Below are positions 1 through 8,768 of a DNA stretch of 64,000 nucleotides, piece after piece. A model generated the notes under the pieces. It was not told the origin of the DNA. It made no database searches and saw nothing but the letters and a program-made list of their open reading frames with translations. The stretch covers positions 1,054,001 to 1,118,000 of the forward strand of contig NZ_FNON01000001.1 in NCBI RefSeq assembly GCF_900107045.1, in the 5' to 3' direction. The stretch's first letter is position 1. Each line of letters starts with the position of its first letter. This DNA is from Amycolatopsis xylanica. Its GTDB lineage: Bacteria; Actinomycetota; Actinomycetes; Mycobacteriales; Pseudonocardiaceae. Position numbers and translations under genes: made by a program.

Positions 1-2
1 AC

Positions 3-65
3 GGGGTGGCGAAGCTGGTCAACATCCATGCCAGCTCCGAGATTGTCACCGAATGGCTGGAATAG
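3..65 (+). CDS. C-terminal end of an upstream gene (partial)
   Basis: An open frame enters from the left edge and ends at TAG 63-65. It reads as a 20-residue tail with the ending SEIVTEWLE. No start or domain is visible, so no function can be given. The next gene follows after about 165 bases on the same strand, and that gap holds only the ribosome binding site of the next gene as a recognisable signal. The reading is supported by frame only. Confidence 0.4.
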   Translation, partial: GVAKLVNIHASSEIVTEWLE

Positions 66-229
66 CGGGAATCTCCGTTTTGGGTCGTTCTCCACTTTCA
101 GCCTGCGCCGGTCGGGGGCGACTTCTGTTGTTCACATCCGGGGCACCGGTTGGATGACGGCGAGGCACGAGTCGTCTCACTGCCATGGCCACCATGAGGC
201 GCCCTCACCCAGACCCTGCAGGAGGTCTC

Positions 230-1102
230 ATGTTCCGGAAGCGGATCGTGACCGCGCTCGCGGCCACGACGCTGGTCGCGGCCGGGGTGTTCACCGCCGT
301 CCAGGCCGCCGAACCCTCGGCGCCCGCGATCAAGCCCACCGCGTCGGTGGTTCCCGCCTTCGACCACATCGTGCTGGTCATGTTCGAGAACAAGAAGTAC
401 TCCTCCATCAACGGCAGCTCGAGCGCGCCGTACTTCAACTCGCTCGCCGCGCAGGGCGCGAAGTTCACCAACTCGTTCGCGATCACCCACCCGAGCCAGC
501 CGAACTACGTCGCCCTGTTCTCCGGCTCACCGCAGGGCGTCACCGACGACGCCTGCCCGATCAACCTCGGCGCCAAGGCCAACCTCGGCTCCCAGCTCGC
601 CGGCGCGGGCAAGACGTTCAAGGGCTACTCCGAGGCCATGCCGTCGGACGGCTACACCGGCTGCTCCAGCGGCACCTACCGGCGCAAGCACAACAGCTGG
701 GTCGACTTCAGCAACATCCCGGCCTCGGCGAACCTGCGCAACTCCGCCTTCCCGAGCGACTTCACGCAACTGCCGACCGTGGCGTTCGTGACCCCGGACA
801 TGTGCAACGACATGCACGACTGCGCGGTCGGCACCGGTGACAAGTGGCTCAAGAGCCACCTCGACGCCTACGCCCAGTGGGCCAAGACGCACAACAGCCT
901 GCTCATCGTCACCTTCGACGAGGACAGCGGCACCTCGGTCAACCAGATCTTCACCGCCTTCGTCGGCGCGAACGTGAAGGTCGGCAGCTACAGCGAATCC
1001 ATCAACCACTACACCGTGCTCCGCACGATCGAGGCCGCCTACGGCCTGCCCGGCATCAACAACGCCGCGAGCAAGTCGCCGATCACCGACGTCTGGCAAT
1101 AG
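230..1102 (+). CDS. Secreted phosphoesterase-family protein (acid phosphatase-like)
   Basis: A 290-residue exported protein. I chose ATG 230 over the upstream ATG 185 because GGAGG lies at 221-225 and the start gives a clean signal peptide: MFRKR, a hydrophobic core, and a likely cut after VQAA near residue 28. The mature part opens with FDHIVLVMFENKKY, the metal-binding start of the phosphoesterase family PF04185 (phospholipase C and acid phosphatases). Later motifs are ITHPSQPNYVALFSG and LLIVTFDEDSG, both typical of the family. It probably hydrolyses phosphate esters outside the cell; the substrate cannot be told. It is followed 3 bases later by an MFS gene, so the three genes 230-3318 look like one operon. 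Confidence 0.85.
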   Translation: MFRKRIVTALAATTLVAAGVFTAVQAAEPSAPAIKPTASVVPAFDHIVLVMFENKKYSSINGSSSAPYFNSLAAQGAKFTNSFAITHPSQPNYVALFSGSPQGVTDDACPINLGAKANLGSQLAGAGKTFKGYSEAMPSDGYTGCSSGTYRRKHNSWVDFSNIPASANLRNSAFPSDFTQLPTVAFVTPDMCNDMHDCAVGTGDKWLKSHLDAYAQWAKTHNSLLIVTFDEDSGTSVNQIFTAFVGANVKVGSYSESINHYTVLRTIEAAYGLPGINNAASKSPITDVWQ

Positions 1103-1105
1103 CGG

Positions 1106-2344
1106 TTGTACCTGTCCACCATCGGTCGCCGGGACCACGCCCAAGCGGGGTCCCGGCGCACGTTCACCGCCGTCGGCGCCAACGTCTTCGCACTCGGCAG
1201 CGTCAGCCTGGTCACCGATATCTCCTCGGAGATGGTCACCGCGATCCTGCCCGTCTACCTGTTGCTCGGCTTGCATCTGAGCCCTGCCGCGTACGGGCTG
1301 GTCGACGGGCTCTACACCGGCGCGACCGCGCTGCTGCGCTTGGCAGGCGGGTACCTCGCCGACCGGGTCCGCGGGCGCAAGGCGATCGCGGGCCTCGGCT
1401 ACGGGATCTCCGCGGTCGCCAAGCTCGGGCTCATGGCCGCGGGCTCGTCGGCGGCCGCGATCGGCGCGGTGATCACCGCCGACCGCGCGGGCAAAGGGCT
1501 GCGGACCGCGCCCCGCGACGCGCTGATCACCCTGTCAGCGCCCGAGAACATGCTCGGTCGCGCGTTCGGCGTGCACCGCGCGATGGACAGCGCGGGCGCG
1601 TTCGCCGGACCGCTGGTCGCACTGGCCGTGCTCGCCGCGGCGGGCGCCGGCGCCTTCGACGCAGTCTTCTTCACCAGCTTCTGCATCGGTGCGATCGGTG
1701 TGCTGCTGCTGGTGCTGTTCGTCCGCGACCGCCGCACCGCGCGTCCGCCCGCGGGCACCGTCTCGCCCCGCGCCGCGCTGGCGCTTCTGCGGACCGCCGG
1801 CGTGCGGCGGCTCCTGCTCGCGGCCTGCGTGCTCGGCATGTCCACGATCGGCGACGGGTTCGTCTACCTGCTGCTGCAACGCAAAGAGGACATCGCGACC
1901 GGCTGGTTCCCGCTGCTCGCCGTCGGCACCAACCTCGCCTACCTGCTGCTGGCCGCGCCACTGGGCGCGTTCGCCGACCGCGTCGGCAGGCTGCCGGTCC
2001 TGCTCGCCGGCTACGGCGGCCTCGTCGCCGTCTATCTCCTGCTCGCCAGCCCGCTGCGCGGCTGGCCGCTGTTCGCGCTGGCACTCGGGCTCTACGGCGC
2101 GTTCTACGCCTCCACCGACGGCGTGCTGATGGCACTCGCTGGTCCGGTGCTGCCCGAAGCGCTGCGCACCACCGGCATCTCGCTCATCCAGACCGGCCAG
2201 GCACTGTCCTATTTGGTCTCTTCTGTCCTTTTCGGACTGGCGTGGCAGGTCTGGGGCGCCACCACCGCCATCTCGGCGGCCGCCGTGCTGGTACTCGCCG
2301 CGATCGCCGGAACGTTCGCGCTGCTGCGTCAGGCCCGCGCGTGA
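1106..2344 (+). CDS. MFS transporter
   Basis: A 412-residue integral membrane protein with about 12 hydrophobic segments and the MFS loop signature GGYLADRVRGRKA between TM2 and TM3, repeated in weaker form as APLGAFADRVGRLP in the second half. The only fitting start is TTG 1106, four bases after the upstream stop, so translation is probably coupled. The early segment VSLVTDISSEMVTAILPVYL resembles uncharacterised actinobacterial MFS exporters. The substrate is unknown. It overlaps the next gene by GTGA at 2341-2344. Confidence 0.8.
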   Translation: MYLSTIGRRDHAQAGSRRTFTAVGANVFALGSVSLVTDISSEMVTAILPVYLLLGLHLSPAAYGLVDGLYTGATALLRLAGGYLADRVRGRKAIAGLGYGISAVAKLGLMAAGSSAAAIGAVITADRAGKGLRTAPRDALITLSAPENMLGRAFGVHRAMDSAGAFAGPLVALAVLAAAGAGAFDAVFFTSFCIGAIGVLLLVLFVRDRRTARPPAGTVSPRAALALLRTAGVRRLLLAACVLGMSTIGDGFVYLLLQRKEDIATGWFPLLAVGTNLAYLLLAAPLGAFADRVGRLPVLLAGYGGLVAVYLLLASPLRGWPLFALALGLYGAFYASTDGVLMALAGPVLPEALRTTGISLIQTGQALSYLVSSVLFGLAWQVWGATTAISAAAVLVLAAIAGTFALLRQARA

Positions 2345-3318
2345 AAACCCGCATCCTCATCGCCGCCACCGGAGTGCTCGTGCTCCTCGCGGCCGCCGTC
2401 GTCTACATCGGACTCGCCGGTTCCCGCGACCACGACGCCTCGGCCGCCGGGACCGCGGGCGCGGTGACCCTCACCCCAGGCCCCCGGTTGCTGTTCGTCA
2501 GCACCGCCGACGCCGACCGCGGCCACCTCGCCACCCTCGAAGCCGACGGCGTGCGCGCCGTCTCGCCGGTGAGCTGCACCCGCGTCTACGCCGCGGCGGG
2601 CACCGGCCTCTGCCTGCGCCCCGAGGCCGGGCTCACCACCTACCAGCTCGTCGTGCTCGACGCCCAGCTGAACCCGAAACGCGAGATCCCGCTCGTCGGC
2701 CTGCCCAACCGCGCCCGCGTCTCCGCCAGCGGGCACCGCGCCGCGTGGACGGTGTTCGTCACCGGCGACTCCTACAACGGCGGCCGCTTCTCCACCCGCG
2801 CCGGCACCCTCGACCTGCGCACGGGCGACCTCGAAGGCACACTCGAGGACTTCGCGGTCACCGTCGACGGCAAGCCCTACCAAGCCGCCGACCTCAACTT
2901 CTGGGGCATCACCTTCACCCAGGACGACAACCACTTCTACGCGACCATGTCCACCGGCTCGCACCGCTACCTCGTCGAAGGCGACTCCGCCGCCCGCACC
3001 GCGCGCACCGTCCGCGACAACGTCGAATGCCCGTCGCTCTCACCCGACAACCGCCGCATCGCCTACAAGTCCGCAGTGGACGGTGACCCCGCCAAGGGCT
3101 GGCGCCTGTCGGTGCTCGACCTCGCCACCGGCACGGTCACCGCGCTCGCCGAAACCCACAGCGTCGACGACCAGCCCGCCTGGCTCGACAACCGCACCAT
3201 CGCCTACGCGCTGCGGCGCGACGGCGGCCACGCCGACGTCTGGGCCGTCCCGGCCAACGGCTCCGGCACACCTCGCCTGCTGGTCGCGGACGCCGAGTCA
3301 CCCTCGGCATTGGGGTAG
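2341..3318 (+). CDS. Membrane-anchored TolB-like beta-propeller protein
   Basis: A 325-residue protein starting at GTG 2341, overlapping the MFS stop by four bases. It has one N-terminal hydrophobic segment (residues 4-28) with no lipobox cysteine, so it is anchored or cleaved. The rest carries PD40/TolB-type blades, for example LFVSTADADRG, CPSLSPDNRRIAYKSAVDGD and PAWLDNRTIAYALRRDGG. Such propellers usually bind peptides or partner proteins outside the membrane. Its operon partners are an exported phosphoesterase and an MFS exporter. The exact role is unknown. Confidence 0.75.
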   Translation: MKTRILIAATGVLVLLAAAVVYIGLAGSRDHDASAAGTAGAVTLTPGPRLLFVSTADADRGHLATLEADGVRAVSPVSCTRVYAAAGTGLCLRPEAGLTTYQLVVLDAQLNPKREIPLVGLPNRARVSASGHRAAWTVFVTGDSYNGGRFSTRAGTLDLRTGDLEGTLEDFAVTVDGKPYQAADLNFWGITFTQDDNHFYATMSTGSHRYLVEGDSAARTARTVRDNVECPSLSPDNRRIAYKSAVDGDPAKGWRLSVLDLATGTVTALAETHSVDDQPAWLDNRTIAYALRRDGGHADVWAVPANGSGTPRLLVADAESPSALG

Positions 3319-3363
3319 TCGTGAGTGTTGCGGCCGGTTCTAACCGGCCGCAACGCTCACGAG
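3318..3363. repeat. 46-bp palindromic repeat, family A, copy 1
   Basis: A near-perfect palindrome whose arms meet at CCGGTT-ct-AACCGG. It begins on the last base of the stop codon of the propeller gene and ends 3 bases before the stop of the convergent phospholipase gene, so it can fold in either transcript and may act as a shared terminator. Other copies lie at 8355, 18931, 37299, 40490, 40605, 50051 and 50431. Confidence 0.85.
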
Positions 3364-3366
3364 CCC

Positions 3367-5364
3367 TTAGCCGGTGACGCTCGGCGCCCCGGTCTCGATG
3401 TGCCCGGCGAACCGCCGCGACCAGCCCCCGTCCGCGGCCGTGGTGACCGTGAAGTCGTACCAGCCACCGTTGTACGCGACCGCGTTGAAGTAGTCACTCC
3501 CGGTCGTCCCGGCGGCGACCGTGTACGTCCACGGGCCGTCGCTCCGGTAGTTGTTCGACGTCACAGTGAACGTCGTCGACGCCGCCGAGTCGTTGACGAA
3601 ATCCAGCCACAGCGCCAATTTCCCGGTGCTCTCGGTGACCGCGATCCGCGAGCGCGCCTCCAGCTTCTTGCTCGCGTTACCGCGCACCCGGCGCAGGAAC
3701 CGGTTCGGCCCCACCACCGTGAAGTCGTAGTTCCCGTCACCGAACCCGCTGCCGCAGTTGAAGAAGTCCGTCGTCGGGGCGCCGGGCGCTACCGTGTACT
3801 GCCACGGCCCGCCACTGCGGAAAGCGTTGGCGTACACCGAGAAATGCGCGGACTTCTTCGCCTGCGGGCCATCGTTGGCCATCGTGATGTTGAGCTTGAT
3901 CTCGCCGTTCGCCCCGTAGACCCACGACGAGATCGACGCGTTCGCCTGATACGGCAACGCCCGCGCCGGTTTCGTGCCCGGCTCCTGCGGCGGCAGCGCG
4001 TTGTTCTGCGGCGTCGGGTTCGGCAGGGGAGCGCACGTGCCGCCCGAGATCGGCGGCCCCGGCGTCGGCAGCGACGGCAGCCCGTACACCGGGTTCGCGA
4101 AGTCGAACGCCGAGGTCAGGTCCCCGCACACCGACCGGCGCCACGCGCTGATCGTCTGGCACTTCGCCGGTTTGCCGATCGCGGCCGACCAGGTCTCCAG
4201 GAACCGGATCACCGAGGTGTGGTCGAACACCTCCGAATCGACCCAGCCGCCCCGGCTCCACGGCGACATCACGATCATCGGCACCCGGAACCCCAGCCCC
4301 ACCGGCGTCCCGCTGACGAACTCATCGGCCGTGCCCGCCGCGGGCGAAGGCGGCGGCACATGGTCGAAGAAACCGTCGTTCTCGTCGTAGTTCAGGAACA
4401 CCGCGGTGCTGTTGAACGTGTCGGCGTCGGCGGCGAGCGCCTTGAGCAGGCCGCTGACGAACCGCTCGCCGTTGACCGGCGGCCCGATCGGGTGCTCGGA
4501 GGTGATCTGATCGGTCACCACCCACGACACCTGCGGCAGCGTGCCACCCACCGCGGCCGCCTTGATCGCCGCGAGGATGTCGTCAGGAGTGTTGCCCGTG
4601 ACCGCCGGGACACTGGCCATGCCCCGGTCGTACAGCTGCGAACCGGGCTGCGCGTTCGCGAACTGCTTGAAATACGCGAGCCCGTTGTCGCCGTAGTTGT
4701 TCTTCGCGTTCTGGAACACCCGCCAGGTGATGCCCGCGTTCTGCAACACCTCGGCATAGGTCTGCCAGGTCAGCCCCGACTCCTCGCCACCGTCCTTCGC
4801 GGGCGCGCCATACCGGCCAGCCGCGTCGATCATGCCGCTGAACAGGAACGTCCGATTCGGACCCGTCGCGGTCAGCCCGGAGCAGTGATAGGCGTCGCAG
4901 ATCGTGTACGCGTCGGCCAGCGCGTAGTGGAACGGCAGGTCGGTCCGGTCGAGATAGCCGAGGCAGCCGATCTTGTTCTTCGACGCCATCCAATGGTCGA
5001 GCTTGCCCTGGTTCCACGCGCCGTGCTGATCACTCCACGAATGCGCGATGTCGCCCTGGCACTGCGCGAGCGTCTCGGCGTTGCCACCCGGCCCGCGCAG
5101 CGCGAACGGATACTGCCTGCCGAGCCCATTGGGCTGGTTGAACACCGAAAACCCGCCCGGCAGCTGGATGGTGGCGCGGTCGGCGAACCCGCGCACCCCC
5201 TTCATGGTGCCGAAATAGTGGTCGAAACTGCGGTTCTCCTGCATCAGGATCACGATGTGCTTGACGTCGGCGATGGTGCCCGTCATGGCCGCCTGGGGCA
5301 ATGACGGCGCCAGCGCCGCCGCCCCGGTCGCCGCCAAGAACGTCCGCCTGCTCACTTCCGCCAT
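3367..5364 (-). CDS. Phosphocholine-specific phospholipase C, Tat-exported
   Basis: A 665-residue protein. AGGAGG precedes ATG 5364. The N-terminus SRRTFLAATGAAALA is a twin-arginine signal. The catalytic domain starts with DVKHIVILMQENRSFDHYFG, the metal-binding motif of non-haemolytic phospholipases C, and continues with GLTATGPNRTFLFSG and FLNYDENDGFFDHVPPP. Two C-terminal DUF756-type beta domains follow (about residues 455-555 and 570-655), as in the Pseudomonas and Burkholderia enzymes. It hydrolyses phosphatidylcholine or sphingomyelin outside the cell, which would supply phosphate or choline. It is divergent from the XRE-type regulator at 5507, which could control it. Confidence 0.92.
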   Translation of the reverse strand: MAEVSRRTFLAATGAAALAPSLPQAAMTGTIADVKHIVILMQENRSFDHYFGTMKGVRGFADRATIQLPGGFSVFNQPNGLGRQYPFALRGPGGNAETLAQCQGDIAHSWSDQHGAWNQGKLDHWMASKNKIGCLGYLDRTDLPFHYALADAYTICDAYHCSGLTATGPNRTFLFSGMIDAAGRYGAPAKDGGEESGLTWQTYAEVLQNAGITWRVFQNAKNNYGDNGLAYFKQFANAQPGSQLYDRGMASVPAVTGNTPDDILAAIKAAAVGGTLPQVSWVVTDQITSEHPIGPPVNGERFVSGLLKALAADADTFNSTAVFLNYDENDGFFDHVPPPSPAAGTADEFVSGTPVGLGFRVPMIVMSPWSRGGWVDSEVFDHTSVIRFLETWSAAIGKPAKCQTISAWRRSVCGDLTSAFDFANPVYGLPSLPTPGPPISGGTCAPLPNPTPQNNALPPQEPGTKPARALPYQANASISSWVYGANGEIKLNITMANDGPQAKKSAHFSVYANAFRSGGPWQYTVAPGAPTTDFFNCGSGFGDGNYDFTVVGPNRFLRRVRGNASKKLEARSRIAVTESTGKLALWLDFVNDSAASTTFTVTSNNYRSDGPWTYTVAAGTTGSDYFNAVAYNGGWYDFTVTTAADGGWSRRFAGHIETGAPSVTG

Positions 5365-5454
5365 CGCGAAGCCTCCTCGTCCCGGAAAACGCCTCGCACA
5401 GTGGACCGGAGCCCACGGGCCCTGTCTACGAACTTTCGATGTGAGCTAAGTGAA

Positions 5455-5501
5455 GCTCTTAACTGTTAACGCTTGGTCATCGATCAAGGCGGATCTACGA
5501 T
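5455..5501 (+). promoter_or_regulatory. Promoter and shared box upstream of the XRE-type gene
   Basis: The box GCTCTTAACTGTTAAC lies at 5455-5470 and GCGGATCTACGAT at 5489-5501. A candidate promoter is TTGGTC (5473-5478), 17 bases, TACGAT (5496-5501). The predicted transcription start falls at or next to ATG 5507, which has no ribosome binding site, so the mRNA may be leaderless. Both sequence blocks recur upstream of the protease gene at 6445-6478. Confidence 0.5.
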
Positions 5502-5506
5502 CAGGC

Positions 5507-6445
5507 ATGACGAGCGGCCGAGCGGGCCAGGCGCCCGAGTTCGAGCGGTTGCTGCGGACGGGGCCGTTCGCCGACGCGCTGCGCGAGGCCATCAAGGCAC
5601 GCGGGCTCAGCCTCGACCGGCTCCGCGAGCACCTGCACGCCCGCGGCGTCTCCATCACCGCCGCGACACTGAGCTATTGGCAATCCGGGCGCAGCAGGCC
5701 CGAGCGCCGCGACTCCGTGCTCGGGCTCCGGCACCTGGAACAGCTGCTCGAAGTGCCACCGGGTTCGCTGATCGCGCTGCTCGGCCCACCCCGCGCGCGA
5801 GGCAGATGGCCTGGCCGCGCGGACGACGGACTGCCCGAGATCGGGCGGTTCTGGCCCGACCGCGGCCGGATCGACGCGGCCGTCAGCGACGTCGACACCC
5901 GCTGGGACGAGCGGCTCACCAGGATCAGCCAGCACGACGTGGTCACCGTCGGGCCCGGCCGCGAAGAACTCGCCATCCGGTCACGGCAGGTGCTGCGCGC
6001 CGAAGCCGACGGCCCCGACCGCTGGGTGGTCATCCTGCACATCGACGAGCACGACCGGCCACTGCCCGCGCTGCGGTCACTGCGCGGCTGCCGCCCCGGC
6101 CGCAGCGTGCACCGGCCCGAAGACGGCCTGCTCGTCGTCGAGCTGCTCTTCGAACACCCACTCGCGCGCGGCGAGACCGTGCTCACCGAGCACACCCTCG
6201 TCAACCGCAGGCCCTGCCCGGAAGCGACCAACTACGAACGCAAATTCCGGCTCCCGGTCCGCGAGTACGTCCTCGAGATCCGCTTCTCGCCCAAGGCCGT
6301 CCCAGTGCGCTGCCGCCGCTATTCCGAAGTGGACGGTCACCCCGCCGAATCGGCGGAAGTGGTTCCGGGCAACGGTTCCGTGCACGGCGTCGCGCTCAAC
6401 TTCGGGCCAGGCCGCTACGGGTTCGACTGGAAGTGGGACGAGTAG
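5507..6445 (+). CDS. XRE-type helix-turn-helix regulator with an unassigned C-terminal domain
   Basis: A 312-residue protein. I chose ATG 5507 because the -10-like TACGAT ends at 5501, which excludes earlier starts from the transcript. Residues about 15-70 form an HTH: LREAIKARGLSLDRLREHL, then TAATLSYWQSGRSRPERRDS as recognition region. The C-terminal 230 residues (from about GRIDAAVSDVDTRWDERLT) look beta-rich and match nothing I can name. The gene is divergent from phospholipase C and 89 bases upstream of the protease, whose promoter carries the same box as its own. It is probably an autoregulator controlling the secreted hydrolases; the signal is unknown. Confidence 0.7.
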   Translation: MTSGRAGQAPEFERLLRTGPFADALREAIKARGLSLDRLREHLHARGVSITAATLSYWQSGRSRPERRDSVLGLRHLEQLLEVPPGSLIALLGPPRARGRWPGRADDGLPEIGRFWPDRGRIDAAVSDVDTRWDERLTRISQHDVVTVGPGREELAIRSRQVLRAEADGPDRWVVILHIDEHDRPLPALRSLRGCRPGRSVHRPEDGLLVVELLFEHPLARGETVLTEHTLVNRRPCPEATNYERKFRLPVREYVLEIRFSPKAVPVRCRRYSEVDGHPAESAEVVPGNGSVHGVALNFGPGRYGFDWKWDE

Positions 6446-6478
6446 CTCTTAATTGTTAACTACTCGCGGATCTACAAT
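6445..6478 (+). promoter_or_regulatory. Promoter and shared box upstream of the protease
   Basis: GCTCTTAATTGTTAAC (6445-6460) and GCGGATCTACAAT (6466-6478) repeat the blocks found at 5455 and 5489. The gap between the blocks is 5 bases here and 18 there, so the first block is better read as an operator and the second as the -10 region (TACAAT). The expected start near 6484 leaves a leader of about 50 bases containing AAGGAG. Confidence 0.5.
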
Positions 6479-6534
6479 TCCGGCGTTCCCGGGAATTACC
6501 TTCAGCGCATCTGATTCCGATTCAAGGAGTGAGC

Positions 6535-8349
6535 ATGCGCCGTCGCAGCACTTTCGTCTCCCTCATGAGCGTCGCCGCGCTCGGGCTCGGCCTGCACCCG
6601 GCCGACGCCGCACCGCCGCCGGGCCCCGCGCTACCCCAGGCCGCGGTCGACGGCGTGGCCGCCGCGTTCGGCCTCACCGCCGACCAGGCACGCGCCCAGC
6701 TCACCGCCCAGGACAACGCCCACCGCGTGGCCGCCGCGCTGCCCGCGGCGCTGCGCGCGGAGTCGGCCGGGCACTGGTTCGACGCCGCCACCGGCAAGCT
6801 GACACTGGCCGTCACCACCCCCGCGGCGGCCGACGCGGCCCGCGCGAGCGGCGCCGAAGCCAAGCTCGTCACCAGAACCCAGGCCGACCTCGACCGCACC
6901 GACGACGCCGTCCGCGCCCTCGTCGGCACCGGCGTTCCCGGGGTGTTCGGCTGGGGCATCGACGTGCGCGACAACAGCGTCGGCGTGTCCGTCGACCGCT
7001 CGCGCACGACCGCCGCGACCGACAGCTTCCTCTACCGGGCCAAGGAACTCGGCGTCCGGATCACCGAGACGACCTCATCGCCGCAGCAGCAGTCCGGCAC
7101 CATCCAGACCGGCAGCCCGTGGTGGCCGGGCGGCGAGAGCAACTGCTCGGTCGGCTTCGCGGTGACCGATTCCGCGGGCGCCAAGCACTTCCTCACCGCC
7201 GGGCACTGCACCAACGACCGCGACCAGGCCGCGTACGGCGCTTCCGGCCAGCAGAACCGCATCGGCACCTCGAACGTCGGCGGCACGCACAGCGTCAACG
7301 CCCGCGAAGGCGACATGGGCGTGGTCGCGGTGACCGAGGCGGGCTGGAACCTCTCCGCCGCGGTCAACACCTGGGGCGAGCCCGCGATCACCGTCACCGG
7401 CCAGGCCGAGGCCATGGTCGGCGACCGCGTCTGCCACTCCGGCAACACCTCGCACTGGAAGTGCGGCGAGGTCAAGTACACGCACAAGTCCGTCGACTAC
7501 GGCGGCGGGCTCATCATCGAAGACCTCACCTGGACCACCGCCTGCTCACTCGGCGGCGACTCGGGCGGCGGCTGGCTGCTCGGCAGCAAGGCCACCGGCC
7601 TGCACGACGGCGGCCCCTCGCAGTGCGTCGAAAACCCCAGCGACGGCGACATGTCCCTCTTCCAGCCCGTCGCCGAAGCGCTGAACAAGTGGCAGCTCAA
7701 GCTCGTCACCGGCGGCGGCGAAGACGACACCACCCCGCCGAGCACGCCCGCCAACCCGCGCGCCACCGGCACCACCGCGAACAGCGTCTCCCTCGCCTGG
7801 GACGCCGCGACGGACAACGTCGGCGTCACCGGCTACGACGTCTACAACGGCTCCACGCTGGCGACCTCGTCCGCCGGCACCACCGCCACGGTCACCGGCC
7901 TGAACCCCGACACCGCCTACACGTTCACCATCAAGGCCCGCGACGCCGCGGGCAACCTCTCACCCGCGAGCACCCCGGTGTCCGCCCGCACCCAGGCCGG
8001 GGGAGGCCGCACCCTGAGCAATGGCACCGACTACCCGATCCGCGACTATCAGCAGATCTTCAGCCCGATCACCTCGACACTGACCGGGCAGGCGGCCACC
8101 CCGCTCACCGTCGCGGTGACCATCGACCACACCTGCGCCGAAGACCTCGGCCTCACCCTGCTCGACCCGAAAGGCAAGGGCTACCCGCTCAAGTACAGCG
8201 GCGGCGCCACCTGCACCGCCTGGACCGGCGTCCGCACCTTCACCGTGCCCAACGCGTCGTCCCCGGCGGGCGGGCGCTGGCAGCTGCGGGTGACCGACTA
8301 CGGGCCTGGTGACACCGGCGTCCTGGACAGCTGGTCCGTCACCCTCTGA
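6535..8349 (+). CDS. Secreted streptogrisin-like serine protease with FN3 and P domains
   Basis: A 604-residue preproprotein. ATG 6535 follows AAGGAG (6524-6529). Signal peptide residues 1-26, then a propeptide of the alpha-lytic/streptogrisin type to about residue 190. The S1 catalytic domain shows TAGHCTN (His224), EGDMGVV (Asp260) and LGGDSGGGW (Ser343). An FN3 domain follows at about residues 400-490 (PPSTPANPRATG to PVSARTQ), then a proprotein-convertase P domain at about 495-604 ending VLDSWSVTL. Streptogrisins usually lack these two C-terminal modules, which probably bind substrate or surface polymers. Expression is likely tied to the XRE-type gene upstream. Confidence 0.92.
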   Translation: MRRRSTFVSLMSVAALGLGLHPADAAPPPGPALPQAAVDGVAAAFGLTADQARAQLTAQDNAHRVAAALPAALRAESAGHWFDAATGKLTLAVTTPAAADAARASGAEAKLVTRTQADLDRTDDAVRALVGTGVPGVFGWGIDVRDNSVGVSVDRSRTTAATDSFLYRAKELGVRITETTSSPQQQSGTIQTGSPWWPGGESNCSVGFAVTDSAGAKHFLTAGHCTNDRDQAAYGASGQQNRIGTSNVGGTHSVNAREGDMGVVAVTEAGWNLSAAVNTWGEPAITVTGQAEAMVGDRVCHSGNTSHWKCGEVKYTHKSVDYGGGLIIEDLTWTTACSLGGDSGGGWLLGSKATGLHDGGPSQCVENPSDGDMSLFQPVAEALNKWQLKLVTGGGEDDTTPPSTPANPRATGTTANSVSLAWDAATDNVGVTGYDVYNGSTLATSSAGTTATVTGLNPDTAYTFTIKARDAAGNLSPASTPVSARTQAGGGRTLSNGTDYPIRDYQQIFSPITSTLTGQAATPLTVAVTIDHTCAEDLGLTLLDPKGKGYPLKYSGGATCTAWTGVRTFTVPNASSPAGGRWQLRVTDYGPGDTGVLDSWSVTL

Positions 8350-8354
8350 GGGGG

Positions 8355-8400
8355 GTCGTGAGTGTTGCGGCCGGTTAGAACCGGCCGCAACACTCACGAC
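8355..8400. repeat. 46-bp palindromic repeat, family A, copy 2
   Basis: A near-perfect palindrome with centre CCGGTTAGAACCGG, 6 bases after the protease stop. The minus-strand gene 8394-8663 ends inside it: its stop TGA is the TGA of the repeat's TCGTGAGTG arm read from the other side. It is a plausible shared terminator. Confidence 0.85.
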
Positions 8401-8663
8401 TGGCGTCGGCGGCCCCTGGTCGCGGGCGGCCACTCGGCCTTGTTCTCCGCCGCGGCCACCACCCGGTGCACGACCACCTCGTTGTCGTTGGTGCGCCGCA
8501 TGTTCTGGTCGTAGATCAGGAACTCGCCGGCCGGATCGAGCTCGAGCGTGCTGCCTTCCTGAGGTGTCGGGATCACGACGTGGGTGACCGTGTGCCGCTC
8601 CTGCCGGTCGTCGCTGTCCACGCACACGAGCACGGGAAGTCGGTAGCGAACCCAGCGGCGCAT
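8394..8663 (-). CDS. Small conserved-looking protein of unknown function
   Basis: An 89-residue cytosolic protein starting at ATG 8663 with GGGGAG 9 bases upstream. It begins MRRWVRYRLPVLVCVDSDD and has the segment EFLIYDQNMRRTNDNEVVVH; its charged tail is ATRGRRRQS. There is no signal peptide or membrane segment. I do not recognise the family. The last codons and the stop are formed by palindromic repeat copy 2, so the C-terminus was probably set by arrival of the repeat. The 105 bases between it and the next gene are AT-rich for this genome and probably hold its promoter. Confidence 0.65.
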   Translation of the reverse strand: MRRWVRYRLPVLVCVDSDDRQERHTVTHVVIPTPQEGSTLELDPAGEFLIYDQNMRRTNDNEVVVHRVVAAAENKAEWPPATRGRRRQS

Positions 8664-8768
8664 ATGGCGTACTCCCCAAGAATGATTTCCGGCTGAACTC
8701 TCGGAGAAAATCGTAACCCAATTCTTGAGCGGTCAATATCTGCAAATGCGGACGCACTTGCATTAGCA

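Noticed and set aside
844..2340. Extension of the beta-propeller gene upstream to 844
   Set aside because: The upstream part overlaps the phosphoesterase and MFS genes in another frame; the GTG at 2341 gives the anchor helix and a GTGA overlap.
3325..5304. A 659-codon plus-strand frame opposite the phospholipase C gene
   Set aside because: Arg/Pro-rich translation without motifs; the minus strand has the Tat signal and catalytic motifs.
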